Below, piece after piece: positions 11,282 to 20,848 of a DNA stretch of 64,000 bases. The stretch is taken from positions 2,756,771 through 2,820,770 of the forward strand of contig NZ_KV878783.1 in NCBI RefSeq assembly GCF_001890765.1, read 5' to 3'. Every line of letters starts with the position of its first letter. Position 1 is the first letter of the stretch. The position numbers and the translations under genes were made by a program. Under the pieces are notes generated by a model. That model made no database searches. It was not told where the DNA came from and saw nothing but the letters and a program-made list of their open reading frames with translations. This DNA comes from Spirulina major PCC 6313 (GTDB lineage Bacteria > Cyanobacteriota > Cyanobacteriia > Cyanobacteriales > Spirulinaceae).

Positions 11282-11355
11282 CGGGCGAGAAGGGATTCGA
11301 ACCCCTGACACCGTGGTCCGTAGCCACGTGCTCTAGTCCACTGAGCTACACGCCC
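11282..11355 (-). tRNA. tRNA-Arg (ACG)
   Basis: The minus strand folds as a cloverleaf: acceptor GGGCGTG with CTCGCCC (one T-T mismatch), D-arm GCTC/GAGC, anticodon stem CGTGG/CCACG with loop CTACGGA, and T-arm AGGGG-TTCGAAT-CCCTT. Anticodon ACG reads CGN arginine codons after A-to-I editing. The 3' CCA is not encoded and the discriminator base is G. Confidence 0.95.
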
Positions 11356-11421
11356 TTGGGTTGCTCGCATTTTGTGCGACAGTTATTAACTGTAGCATAG
11401 GCAAAATCCCAACGCAACCCA

Positions 11422-11916
11422 ATGACTGAAAATACCTCCTCCCTCACCCATCTCAACGCGACCGGCGCAGCGCAAATGGTGGACGTATCCGATAAACCCG
11501 TGACCAAACGCACAGCGATCGCAGCGGGTCAAATTCGCATGACCGCCAACACCCTCACCGCCATCCTGGCCGGCAACAGCCCCAAAGGTGACGTGATCGC
11601 CACGGCCAAACTCGCCGGTATCATGGCCGCCAAACAAACCGCAAACCTGATCCCCCTCTGTCATCCCCTCCCCTTAAGCCAAATCACCGTCGAACTCACC
11701 CCCGATCACGACCTACCGGGCTACCAAATTCAGGCCACCGTCACCACCAAAGGCGAAACCGGCGTGGAAATGGAAGCGCTCACCGCCGTCTCCATCGCCG
11801 CCCTCACCCTCTACGACATGGCCAAAGCTCTAGAAAAATCGATGCAAATCGAGCAGATTCGGTTAATCTCTAAAACCGGAGGCAAATCCGGCGACTACGC
11901 CGCCCACCCCGCCTAA
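11422..11916 (+). CDS. moaC: Cyclic pyranopterin monophosphate synthase
   Basis: Second step of molybdenum-cofactor synthesis: converts the 3',8-cyclo-dihydro-GTP product of MoaA into cyclic pyranopterin monophosphate. The full 164-residue sequence shows the family hallmarks [31 protein letters not shown] (catalytic-site His/Cys region) and [20 protein letters not shown]-type C-terminal helices. It lies just downstream of tRNA-Arg on the opposite strand, with gatC 53 bases after it. The start at 11422 gives the usual length. Confidence 0.97.
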   Translation: MTENTSSLTHLNATGAAQMVDVSDKPVTKRTAIAAGQIRMTANTLTAILAGNSPKGDVIATAKLAGIMAAKQTANLIPLCHPLPLSQITVELTPDHDLPGYQIQATVTTKGETGVEMEALTAVSIAALTLYDMAKALEKSMQIEQIRLISKTGGKSGDYAAHPA

Positions 11917-11969
11917 ACGGATACCATGACGCGATACTATTGATCAACGGACATCCGCAGACTTTAACC

Positions 11970-12269
11970 ATGGCCAAACTCGATCGCAGCGATGTACAAA
12001 AAGTGGCAGACCTCGCTCGGCTGCGCTTAACCGAAGCCGAAGAAATTGCCTTCACCACCCAACTCAGCAGCATCCTCGACTATTTTGAACAGTTGAGCAA
12101 CCTCGACACCGAAAATGTCGAACCCACCACCCGCGCCATCGAACTGAGCAACATCGTTCGAGCGGATGAACTGCAACCCACCGTAGACCCAGAAATCATG
12201 CTCCAAGAAGCTCCGGAGCCGGAAGGGGAATTTTTTCGCGTGCCGCAAATTCTCGGCGGCGAGGAATAA
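11970..12269 (+). CDS. gatC: Asp/Glu-tRNA amidotransferase subunit C
   Basis: Small stabilising subunit of GatCAB, which converts Glu-tRNA(Gln) (and in some organisms Asp-tRNA(Asn)) to the amide form. The mature 99-residue protein starts MAKLDRSDVQKVADLARL. ARLRLTEAEE, LSSILDYFEQLSNLDTENVE and the C-terminal FFRVPQILGGEE are characteristic. The frame extends upstream to a TTG at 11940, but ATG 11970 matches the family N-terminus. It follows moaC closely; gatA and gatB are not in this window. Confidence 0.95.
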   Translation: MAKLDRSDVQKVADLARLRLTEAEEIAFTTQLSSILDYFEQLSNLDTENVEPTTRAIELSNIVRADELQPTVDPEIMLQEAPEPEGEFFRVPQILGGEE

Positions 12270-12424
12270 AACGGGCGCTTCAACCGGGGTCACGGTCAGA
12301 GGAAAACCCGAACCACGACGGTGGTAGATTAACGCCTCTTAACAGGTGCTTTGACTTTTCAGATCTAGCCTGCTTAAGATGGGTGTGGGGTTATCTAGAG
12401 TTTTAACTCTAGGGAGGTACGGCT

Positions 12425-12643
12425 ATGACGATGACAGTAAGTATGCCGACAGCAGATACTGTATCTGCAATGACGGCGGATGATGTGGCGGCATTGGCGA
12501 TTCGTTTAGAACAAGATGACTATCCGACTCCGTTCGCAGCGTTGACGGATTGGCACTTGTTGCGGGCGATCGCATTTCACAATGCCAAACTGGTTGAACC
12601 CTACCTCCATCTTCTGGATATCGAGGAATTTGACGAAGGGTAA
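12425..12643 (+). CDS. DUF2555 family protein
   Basis: A 72-residue protein with the conserved core DVAALAIRLEQDDYPTPFAAL followed by DWHLLRAIAFHNAKLVEPY. It matches the cyanobacterial DUF2555 family as I remember it; function unknown. A clear ribosome binding site (GGGAGGT) precedes ATG 12425. Only three bases separate it from coaBC, so the two are almost certainly co-transcribed, which might hint at a link to coenzyme A synthesis. Confidence 0.85.
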   Translation: MTMTVSMPTADTVSAMTADDVAALAIRLEQDDYPTPFAALTDWHLLRAIAFHNAKLVEPYLHLLDIEEFDEG

Positions 12644-12646
12644 ACC

Positions 12647-13852
12647 ATGGGTCACCAGATCCTAATCGGTATAGGCGGCGGTATCGCCGCCTATAAAGTT
12701 TGTACGGTCATTTCTACCCTCGCCCAGACGGGGGTAGAGGTGCGCGTCATTCTCACCACCGCCGCCACCCAATTTATTACCCCCCTCACCGTCGCCACCC
12801 TCAGCCGCCACCCAGCCTACACTGATGCTGATTTTTGGCAGCCCAACCGGGCACGACCGCTTCATATTGAATTGGGAGAATGGGCAGATCTATTCCTGAT
12901 TGCTCCCTTAACAGCCCATACCTTGGCGAAACTGGCCCACGGTTTCGCGGACAATCTCCTCACGAACACTGTTCTCGCCTCCCGCTGTCCGATTCTCCTC
13001 GCTCCGGCCATGAATACGGATATGTGGGAACAGGCCACCGTGCAGGAGAATTGGCGGCATTTGTTAACGCAACCGCGCTATCACGGCTTGGCGACGGGGG
13101 TGGGGCGGTTGGCCTGCGATCGCGTCGGAGCCGGTCGGATGGCAGAACCGGACGCGATTTTACAAGCCTTGGAATCGCTACGCCTCACCCAAGGCCGCCA
13201 ACCGTTGCAAGGTAAACGGATCGTAATCACGGCGGGCGGCACGCGGGAATTTCTCGATCCGGTGCGTTTCATCGGCAACCCTGCCACGGGCAAAATGGGC
13301 ATTGCGATCGCCCAAGCTGCGATCGCCCGTGGTGCGATCGTCACCCTCATCCACGGCCCTGGCGCGTTACCCACCGGCCTAGGGGAATCGCCCCACTATA
13401 CCGGGGTGGCGGTCACCACGGCGGCAGAGATGGCGATCGCTCTCGATCGCGCCTTCCCCGCAGCGGATTGGGTGATTATGGCCGCAGCGGTGGCGGATGT
13501 GCGCCCGGCGAACTACGCCCCCCAAAAGTTAGCCAAGGCGGATCTTCCCGCTGCCCTCCCCCTCGCTCCCGTGCCGGACTTAATCGCCACCCTGAGCCAA
13601 CGCAAACAGCCCCACCAAAAGTTAATCGGCTTTGCGGCCCAAACCGGGGACATTGTGCCCCCTGCGATCGCAAAACTCCACCGCAAAGGCTTAGATGCGA
13701 TCGTCGCTAATGCGATCGACCAACCCCAAGGCGGGTTTGGCAGCGATCAAAACCAAGGCATTTGGATCACAAAAACGGCACAAATCCCCCTCCCCTTGGA
13801 CAGTAAATTAGCCATGGCCCACCGCATTTTAGAGCAGTGCGATCGCCTTTAA
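12647..13852 (+). CDS. coaBC: Bifunctional phosphopantothenoylcysteine decarboxylase/phosphopantothenate-cysteine ligase
   Basis: Two consecutive steps of coenzyme A synthesis in one polypeptide. The N-terminal flavoprotein half (about 1-180) has [10 protein letters not shown], the catalytic-His region and the substrate-clamp region with PAMNTDMWE. The C-terminal ligase half (about 190-401) shows [33 protein letters not shown] and a KIGFAAQT-like segment ([11 protein letters not shown]). Length is normal. It overlaps no gene and follows DUF2555 by three bases. Confidence 0.97.
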   Translation: MGHQILIGIGGGIAAYKVCTVISTLAQTGVEVRVILTTAATQFITPLTVATLSRHPAYTDADFWQPNRARPLHIELGEWADLFLIAPLTAHTLAKLAHGFADNLLTNTVLASRCPILLAPAMNTDMWEQATVQENWRHLLTQPRYHGLATGVGRLACDRVGAGRMAEPDAILQALESLRLTQGRQPLQGKRIVITAGGTREFLDPVRFIGNPATGKMGIAIAQAAIARGAIVTLIHGPGALPTGLGESPHYTGVAVTTAAEMAIALDRAFPAADWVIMAAAVADVRPANYAPQKLAKADLPAALPLAPVPDLIATLSQRKQPHQKLIGFAAQTGDIVPPAIAKLHRKGLDAIVANAIDQPQGGFGSDQNQGIWITKTAQIPLPLDSKLAMAHRILEQCDRL

Positions 13853-14101
13853 TGGGGGGTGCGATCGCACTTCCTGTGGATGGATGCAATACATTCCCGT
13901 CCCATTCCGCCACCAATTGAGCAAAATCCGGCTGTGCTTCAAATTATCGTTGAGGTCAGTATTTTTTTGGCAACTTGCCCACACAAATGAGCAACAGAAT
14001 ACCTAAACCCCTTGCTATAATCGCGATAAATGGCTTGGGCAATATCCTCGTTTGGGCAAGTTTCCCCAGCCCAGAGAACGTTTTAACCGCAGATCATCAT
14101 T
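13853..14101. other. Intergenic region before the STAND operon
   Basis: No gene is seen. The base composition turns AT-richer about here, matching the operon that follows. A promoter for the STAND gene should lie in this stretch; TTGCTATAAT near 14012-14021 looks like a -10 element. Confidence 0.35.
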
Positions 14102-17100
14102 ATGGTGGAAAAATCGGGTCAATCCTTCAGAAAAAGCAGTAAGTATGATAAAAATAGCGCACTAGATTTTCATTCCTACTTAAAATCGATTTCCAATGAC
14201 GAAAACTATAAAGAATCACAAGAAATTTATACGTCTATCCTAGTCAGAGATGATCAACACACGCAGGCTAATAGCCTAGCGCAGCACTCGTTACGGTTAA
14301 AATTACGAATAAAAAGAGTCAATTTTGAAGCAAAGCAAGATAGTTGTTATCAAGAAATATCATCACCACAAAAGAAGGTTGAGCATTGGGATGTATTGGC
14401 AGGACTACGACACTATGCCAAAAATCATGTGTTGTTAGTTGGTAAGCCTGGATCAGGAAAATCTACGGCACTCCGACAGTTGCTTTGGGAAGAAGCACAT
14501 AAGGCACGCCAAGATTCAAGCAATCGAATTCCTGTGTTAGTGCGATTACGTCGTTGTACTGAAACCATTGAAAAACTCATTCAAGATGTTCTATTGGGTC
14601 ATGGAATAGATCTCAAAATTGACCAAATCAGAAAATCAATTAAAGATGAATTTTTGATATTGCTAGATGGTCTGAATGAATTACCCGAACACTTGAGAAT
14701 AGAAGTCGCTAATTTTCGCGATCGCTACCCGGAGACTCCAATAATCGTCTCAACCCGAAATTTGAGCCTAGGTGGCACACTGGGTATCGAAAAAGCCTGG
14801 TTGACTGACAAAAGATTGTGCCCAAACCTCAAAAACCCTCACTATGCCTGGATTTCAGCGTTTTATAATCGGAGCCCCCTTATCGTGAACCATCTTGGCA
14901 CTGGATTGGAATTGGCAGAAGCCTTGCCAGTACTCAGTTATGGCTCTCTACAGAGGTGATCGCTGAGATGCCTATGGGACAAGAGTTTTCAAAGTTTTGT
15001 CAGTCAATCAGCGAAAAAGCTCTCGAAATGCTTCCCCTAACAGCATCCCAAACACAAGAGTTTATTCAGAGATATCTAGGAGAAGAAGGCGATCGTCTCT
15101 TTCAGCAGCTTCAGGGTGAAAGGCTACAGAAATTTGCTGAAACGCCGCTGTTATTGTGGATGCTGTGTCGGGTATTCGCTCAGAATGGTAAGGTTCCTAA
15201 CAATCTAGGACTCGCATTTCGGGAGTTTGCCCAACTCCATGACCAAAAACTTCAAGAGGATGCCCCAACGGATTCTAAAGATGAGTGGCATAGGTTGTTG
15301 CGTCGTCTAGCTTTTGTGATGATGCAGGGAAAAACGTTAATTGATCCTCAGTTATCAATCCCGAAAGAGGAAGTAGAAGACTGTTTAACGAAATATTTAC
15401 AGCAAATAGGTAGATCTAATCCCAGAGAGGATGCTGAACGCGGGCTTAAGGATTTACTGAAATACCACTTAATCCAATCGGTCATTCAACCCAATCTGGA
15501 AGAACATATTGAGTTTCGCCACCAACTCATTCAGGAATATTACGCGGCAGAACATCTGCTTAGACTGTTGCCGAATATTACAGATGAGCAACTAACGCAA
15601 AATTACCTTAACTACCTGAAGTGGACAGAGCCTATCGCGTTGATGTTGGCTCTCATCGGGGATGAAAAACAGGCGTTACAAGTTATAAAACTGGCATTAG
15701 ATGTAGATTTGTGGTTGGGTGCAAGGTTAGCAGGTGAGGTGAAGGAAGAGTTTCAGCAGAAATCCCTCAATATTGTCAACCAAACAATAGCAGACAATAA
15801 TTTTCCTGATTGGATGACAGTTGCCATACTTGGGCAAATTCAAACTGAGCAATCGAAACAATGTCTTGTTAAATATTTGAATCACCAAGAAATTAAGATT
15901 GTCCGCAAAGCTTGCCGATTTATAGGCGAGACTAGTGATTTTAAAGTAATAGATATCATTTTTTCAAGGCTTGAGGACGTTGAAAAAAATTTCCTGAATC
16001 ACAAATTTTTTGGAGGATCTGATCAAATCGGTGAGCTATGGGCAATGTTGACTGAATCACTTTCATATCTTCAGCCTCAAAAAGTCATTTATTTTTTACG
16101 AGAAAGACTAATAGAGAAGAAAATAAAAAATTGGTATTTTTTGCATCAATTTACGAAAGCACCTCAGTTGCTCATGAGACTTGACGGTGAATCGGTATTG
16201 CTGATGTTGCTTGAAGACTTAAAAAGATTGCAAAATGACAGCAAAAAGCCTATGCCACCAGATTTTTTCAATAAAAGTCCTGATAGTTTTATTAGATCGC
16301 TCATAATGTCTTCACCAGACAGAATAAAAAAAGAGTATCAAAATGCTTTCGACAATGATAAATCTCTAATATTCAATCTTATAAGTTGTTCATCTAATTA
16401 TGAATCAGTAGTAGATGCTCTTATTCAAGCCTTAGAAAATGAAGAAAGCATAAATTCAAAAAAACAAATCATTAAGCTGATTAGCAATTCACACCATGAT
16501 CAAATCAATAAGATCTTGATTAGACAGTTATCTCATCCTAATTTCAAGGTTAAAGCCGAGGCTTGTCAGCAACTTATCAATCGCAATCAGAAAAATCCTG
16601 ATGTTATAAACGACCTCATGCAATTACTTGATCATGAGAACTGGGAGGTTGCATGGTCAGCAGCATTTGTTTTGGGTAGCTTAGGCCATGAACATTCTAT
16701 TTGTAAGCTAACTGAAGCAATGCAAACAGAAGCTAAGAAATATAAATACACAGTATTACATCGAATGACAGCAAAGGCTTTAAGTAACCTTAATTCGCAA
16801 CTTACTGCGCCTATTTTAATTAAATTCATTGATGAAAATCATCAAAAAAATAATGAATGTTGTACTGGTATTGTTTGGGAGTCTGCTTTTTCTTTGAGCA
16901 AGCTTGGTTGTCCAGAAGCAATTCCTGTTCTTTTGAAGGCTGCTCAATCAGGTTTGTCTAAGGAATGCAAGGAAGCTATTCAAGGTCTTGCCAGACTTGG
17001 CGAGGTAGAACACTTACAAGCAATTTTGAAATCAAAATCAGTTGGATGGCAAACGGCTGCTATTGAGCTTGTTGATCTTGAAGAAAATAACGCCTTTGAT

Positions 17101-17583
17101 GATTTAATTTCTCCTTTACAACAGGCTTTGATTGAGCCTGATACTGCATCATCTAATAAGATAATTGAAATGCTATCTAAACTTGCAGGATCAGAAACTA
17201 TTGATTGGCTCATTGATGCCTTAAAAAATCCTTATCAGCATACCCACGATCAATTTTTTGCTAATAGAGTTGCATTCGTGTTGTCCAGAGCAAATCTAGA
17301 TATTTTACAAAAACGCTTAACAGATTTAAAGCAGTTAATCACCAACCATCACATTGAACAGCTTTTCTGGCTGATTCCCACTATCCAAAACCGTTGTCAG
17401 TTCTATAACTACGAGATTTACCAAGCCCATCTAATAGCGCAGCAAGCCGATCGCCAAGCAAGCCAGAAGAGCGATCGCCCCTCCTCAAACCCAGTTACCT
17501 ATGATCTAAGAAACGCCACAATTGGCAATTTTGCCCATGAAGTCCACGGCAACCAAATCACCAAAGCGGAGGAACGCTCATGA
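14102..17583 (+). pseudogene. NACHT-HEAT STAND NTPase (NLR-like), interrupted by a 215-bp MITE
   Basis: The first fragment (14102-14959) has an N-terminal region of about 110 residues, then a NACHT domain with Walker A GKPGSGKST (about 115-122) and Walker B FLILLDGLNELP (about 184-195). It then runs off frame into inserted DNA. The second fragment (14956-17583) holds the rest: winged-helix/sensor region (LQKFAETPLLLWMLCRVF, EFRHQLIQEYYAAEHLL), about 500 residues of HEAT-like alpha repeats, and a C-terminal motif YDLRNATIGNFAHEVHGNQI. Deleting 14797-15011 and one copy of the 9-bp duplication gives one continuous frame of about 1085 codons that reads GIEKALEMLPLTASQ across the join. STAND NTPases of this type act as oligomerising sensors, and several are antiphage. 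The two halves overlap by GTGA, so split expression is conceivable. ATGA overlap couples the gene to the antitoxin downstream. Composition is AT-rich and HIP1-poor, suggesting transfer. Confidence 0.85.
14797..15011. mobile_element. MITE with 17-bp terminal inverted repeats and 9-bp target duplication
   Basis: The left end is CTGGTTGACTGACAAAA and the right end, read on the other strand, is CTGATTGACTGACAAAA (one mismatch). The flanks carry the direct repeat CGAAAAAGC at 14788-14796 and 15012-15020. The 215-bp body has no recognisable transposase, so it must have been moved by an enzyme encoded elsewhere. The same terminus sequence occurs near 25804-25966. Insertion introduces a stop and a frameshift in the STAND gene. 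Confidence 0.9.
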
Positions 17584-17849
17584 ATATTCCCATTCCCGAA
17601 GACCTAGAACACCGGCTTCAGCCCCATCTTCCCCAACTCTACCAACGTGCCCTTGAAGCGATCGCCCTCGAAGCCTATACAAACTGCTTAATGAGCGCGG
17701 CTGAAGTCCAAGCCTTGCTTCATCTGCCTTCCCATCTGGCCACCGATGCCTTTCTCAAACAGCATGGAGCCATCCGATCTCTTACCCTAGAAGACATTCA
17801 GCAAGACATTCAGACCCTAGATCGAGTGCTTCATGATCGTTCTTTGTGA
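17580..17849 (+). CDS. UPF0175-like antitoxin of a PIN toxin-antitoxin pair
   Basis: An 89-residue protein with the pattern EAIALEAYTNCLMSAAEVQ followed by FLKQHGA and an acidic C-terminal helix (LTLEDIQQDIQTLDRVL). It resembles the UPF0175 family found upstream of DUF3368 PIN proteins in cyanobacteria. Its start overlaps the STAND stop (ATGA) and its end overlaps the PIN gene by 17 bases, so the three genes are translationally coupled. By analogy it should bind and neutralise the PIN toxin and repress the promoter; this is inference. Confidence 0.72.
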   Translation: MNIPIPEDLEHRLQPHLPQLYQRALEAIALEAYTNCLMSAAEVQALLHLPSHLATDAFLKQHGAIRSLTLEDIQQDIQTLDRVLHDRSL

Positions 17850-18270
17850 CACTTCTCCGATTTGCTATCTTATTCTCATTGGTCAAATTAACTTGCTCCC
17901 GCAACTCTTTCAAGCCATCACGATCCCTACTGCGGTTCGTGATGAGCTTTTGAACGAAGATGCTGGCCAATCAATTTATACGTGGATTCAGCATCCTCCC
18001 CCATGGCTGCATACTCAAACCGTTCCTCAACCGCTGCTCTCGTTGCCCGATCATCTCGGTGCTGGAGAGCGGGAAGCTATCTCTCTCGCCGTCTCACTGC
18101 AAGCCGATTTAGTGATCATTGACGATCTGGATGCTCGAACTGCCGCGCAAAAACTAAACCTTTCCATCATTGGTACACTTGGAATTCTGTACCGCGCCGG
18201 AGTTAGAGAACTCATTGACTTTCCAGCGGCGATCGCTCAACTTCAAAAAACCTCATTTCACGTTTCCTAA
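17833..18270 (+). CDS. PIN-domain RNase toxin (DUF3368 type)
   Basis: A 145-residue PIN fold. The first acidic residue lies in IVLCDTSPICYL, then comes a conserved AVRDELL segment, and the C-terminal catalytic acids lie in ADLVIIDDLDARTAAQKL. The GTLGILYRAG signature is typical of DUF3368. PIN toxins cut RNA in a Mg-dependent way and are held in check by the partner antitoxin directly upstream. Overlap with the antitoxin start is typical of TA pairs. Its position inside the STAND operon, between the two genes that share the amyloid-like motif, is unusual. Confidence 0.8.
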   Translation: MIVLCDTSPICYLILIGQINLLPQLFQAITIPTAVRDELLNEDAGQSIYTWIQHPPPWLHTQTVPQPLLSLPDHLGAGEREAISLAVSLQADLVIIDDLDARTAAQKLNLSIIGTLGILYRAGVRELIDFPAAIAQLQKTSFHVS

Positions 18271-18307
18271 ACTCTCGTTCAACAACTTCTTGAGGATTAT
18301 TACCACC

Positions 18308-18697
18308 ATGGCCAACGCCCCTAAATTTGATCTTCGTGGTGCAAACATTGGCAACCTTGCCGATACGGTGCAAGGTGATCAGATTGCTCACATTCAGAAT
18401 CAGTCTGAGCAGAATTTTGAAATATTGTTGACAGACTACAAGCAATTTATTGATCAACTTCAGCAGAAATACCCCACATTGACGGATCTAGCCACCGTTT
18501 CTCAGATGATTGAAGTTGAAACACAGCTCATCAAAGCACAAGATCCACAACGGTGTCAAAACTTCCTGAACCTCAAACGACTTGTGAATGGTGGACAAAA
18601 AGCAGGACTTAAAATTGGCGAACACTTTGCGGAAAATAATGTTTGGGCAAAAGGGGCGATCGCATTTCTCGAAGGTGTGAGTGAAGATGTAACGTAA
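18308..18697 (+). CDS. Small helical protein with N-terminal amyloid-signalling-like motif
   Basis: A 129-residue protein whose N-terminus (residues 6-27) carries FDLRGANIGNLADTVQGDQI. This is the same motif, in the same register, as the STAND C-terminus (YDLRNATIGNFAHEVHGNQI); 12 of 20 positions are identical. Similar short G-N-x-Q motifs pair bacterial NLR-like receptors with effector proteins encoded next door (the BASS families described for cyanobacteria). The remaining 100 residues are predicted by eye as alpha-helical, ending in a short hydrophobic segment (WAKGAIAFLEGV). No catalytic motif is visible. It is likely the effector or adaptor that the STAND protein would nucleate; this is inference. 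The frame is open upstream to 18170, but ATG 18308 is the natural start, 37 bases after the PIN gene. Confidence 0.72.
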   Translation: MANAPKFDLRGANIGNLADTVQGDQIAHIQNQSEQNFEILLTDYKQFIDQLQQKYPTLTDLATVSQMIEVETQLIKAQDPQRCQNFLNLKRLVNGGQKAGLKIGEHFAENNVWAKGAIAFLEGVSEDVT

Positions 18698-18707
18698 GAG
18701 TATTTAC
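18694..18707 (+). promoter_or_regulatory. Possible NtcA box upstream of ureC
   Basis: GTA-N8-TAC matches the NtcA consensus for nitrogen control in cyanobacteria. It overlaps the stop of the preceding gene and lies about 245 bases upstream of ureC. The match is short and could be chance. Confidence 0.25.
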
Positions 18708-18773
18708 AAAGGGGATATTTTACCTTGCTTTTCCGAGTTTCAGCGTATCCCGAACCTCAGGACAGGACAAACA

Positions 18774-18815
18774 CTTGTCGGTTTTTTGGCTCGTACTGAA
18801 GCCGAGCGTGACAAG
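18774..18815 (+). terminator. Hairpin after the STAND/TA operon
   Basis: Nested inverted repeats: outer CTTGTC/GACAAG and inner GCTCG/CGAGC. There is no T-run, so function as a terminator is uncertain. Confidence 0.4.
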
Positions 18816-18953
18816 GGGGGTATGGTGTGGGGATTTGGCATCCGGGCGTATCCTTTTATTTTGCGTTGGAGATGCCGATCGCCTTCTTTGCTACAGTACC
18901 CTCTAGGGCTAATTTGCTATGCTTACCCCGCTTGCCGTTGAGGAGATTTGACG

Positions 18954-20663
18954 ATGAATTACCGCATGGATCGCCGCGCCTACGCTGAAACCTTTGGCCC
19001 CACGGTGGGCGATCGCGTTCGTCTGGCCGATACTGACCTGATTATTGAAGTGGAGCGGGACTTTACCACCTACGGCGATGAGGTGAAATTTGGCGGCGGT
19101 AAGGTGATTCGGGATGGGATGGGGCAATCGCCCGTCTCTCGCGCTGATGGGGCGGTGGATGTGGTGATTACCAATGCGCTGATCTTGGATTGGTGGGGCA
19201 TTGTCAAAGCCGATGTGGGGATTAAGGACGGGCGGATCGTGGCGATCGGGAAAGCGGGCAACCCCGGCATTCAAGACAATATTGATATTATTATCGGCCC
19301 CAGTACCGAAGCGATCGCTGGTGAAGGGCATATCCTCACGGCGGGCGGCATTGATGCCCATATTCACTTCATTTGCCCGCAGCAGATCGAAACGGCGATC
19401 GCATCGGGGATCACCACGATGATCGGCGGCGGCACGGGCCCCGCCACGGGAACCAACGCCACCACCTGCACCCCCGGCGCGTGGAATATCGCTCGGATGT
19501 TGCAGGCGATCGAGGCCTATCCCCTCAATTTTGGTTTTATGGGGAAAGGCAACAGCAGCCAACCCCAAGGCCTCGTCGAACAAGTGGAGGCGGGGGCGAT
19601 CGGGTTGAAACTCCATGAAGATTGGGGCACAACTCCGGCGGCCATTGATACCTGCCTCACCGTGGCCGATCAATTTGATGTGCAAGTGGCGATCCACACC
19701 GACACCCTCAACGAATCCGGCTTTGTGGAAGACACGATCGCTGCCTTTAAAAACCGCACGATCCACACCTACCACACCGAAGGCGCAGGCGGTGGCCACG
19801 CCCCCGATATTATCAAGGTCTGTAGCGAAACCAACGTCCTCCCCTCCTCCACCAATCCCACCCGCCCCTACACTACCAACACCCTCGAAGAACACCTCGA
19901 TATGTTGATGGTCTGCCATCACCTCGATCGCAGCATTCCCGAAGATGTGGCCTTTGCTGAATCCCGCATCCGCCGCGAAACCATTGCCGCCGAAGATATC
20001 CTCCACGACAAGGGCGCGTTTAGTATGATTTCCTCCGATTCCCAAGCCATGGGGCGCGTCGGGGAAGTGATTATTCGCACCTGGCAAACGGCCCACAAGA
20101 TGAAGACCCAGTTCGGCGCGTTGAGCGAAGACAGCGATCGCCACGACAACCACCGCGCCAAACGCTACATCGCCAAATACACGATCAACCCTGCCATCAC
20201 CCATGGCATCAGCGACGATGTGGGGTCGGTGGAAGTGGGTAAACTCGCCGATCTTTGTCTCTGGAAACCGGCCTTTTTTGGGGTCAAGCCGGAAATCGTG
20301 ATTAAAGGTGGTCTGATCGCCTGGGCCCAAATGGGCGACCCCAACGCCAGCATTCCCACACCCCAACCGGTGTATATGCGGCCGATGTTTGGCAGTTTTG
20401 GCGGCGCAGTGGGGGCAACCTCGTTAACGTTTCTCTCCCAGGCAGCGATCGCCGCCGACATCCCCCGCCAATTCGGCCTCAATAAGATGATCGCCCCCGT
20501 CCACAACATCCGCACCGTCACCAAGGCGGACATGAAACTCAACGCCTACCTTCCCCAGATCGAAGTAGACCCCGAAACCTACGAAGTCCGCGCCGATGGG
20601 GAATTACTCACCTGTGAACCTGCGATCGCCCTGCCCATGGCCCAACGTTATTTCTTGTTTTAA
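18954..20663 (+). CDS. ureC: Urease alpha subunit
   Basis: Catalytic subunit of the nickel enzyme urease, which hydrolyses urea to ammonia and carbamate. The carbamylated Lys lies in [12 protein letters not shown]. The nickel- and substrate-binding His and Asp residues are present in [40 protein letters not shown] and SSDSQAMGR. Length (569 residues) is normal. ATG 18954 is preceded by GAGGAG at good spacing; the in-frame TTG at 18948 is less likely. No ureA, ureB or accessory ure gene is in the window, so the urease genes are scattered, as in some other cyanobacteria. Confidence 0.97.
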   Translation: MNYRMDRRAYAETFGPTVGDRVRLADTDLIIEVERDFTTYGDEVKFGGGKVIRDGMGQSPVSRADGAVDVVITNALILDWWGIVKADVGIKDGRIVAIGKAGNPGIQDNIDIIIGPSTEAIAGEGHILTAGGIDAHIHFICPQQIETAIASGITTMIGGGTGPATGTNATTCTPGAWNIARMLQAIEAYPLNFGFMGKGNSSQPQGLVEQVEAGAIGLKLHEDWGTTPAAIDTCLTVADQFDVQVAIHTDTLNESGFVEDTIAAFKNRTIHTYHTEGAGGGHAPDIIKVCSETNVLPSSTNPTRPYTTNTLEEHLDMLMVCHHLDRSIPEDVAFAESRIRRETIAAEDILHDKGAFSMISSDSQAMGRVGEVIIRTWQTAHKMKTQFGALSEDSDRHDNHRAKRYIAKYTINPAITHGISDDVGSVEVGKLADLCLWKPAFFGVKPEIVIKGGLIAWAQMGDPNASIPTPQPVYMRPMFGSFGGAVGATSLTFLSQAAIAADIPRQFGLNKMIAPVHNIRTVTKADMKLNAYLPQIEVDPETYEVRADGELLTCEPAIALPMAQRYFLF

Positions 20664-20848
20664 GACTACAGTGCTCATGTCGAGCATCCGTCAAATAAAA
20701 TATACAGGCAAGACGATTCATCCTCTTAATTTATGAGGTTAACCGCACCAATGCGTACCTCATTGATGCGAAAATTGCTATCGATGAGGCATTGTGCCGG
20801 GTGCATCTCAATTCATGAGATGAGAAAGACCCAAAAACTTGTTATAGA

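Noticed and set aside
18909-20366. 485-codon open frame on the minus strand across ureC
   Set aside because: Shadow of ureC; His/Gly-rich composition arises from antisense reading.
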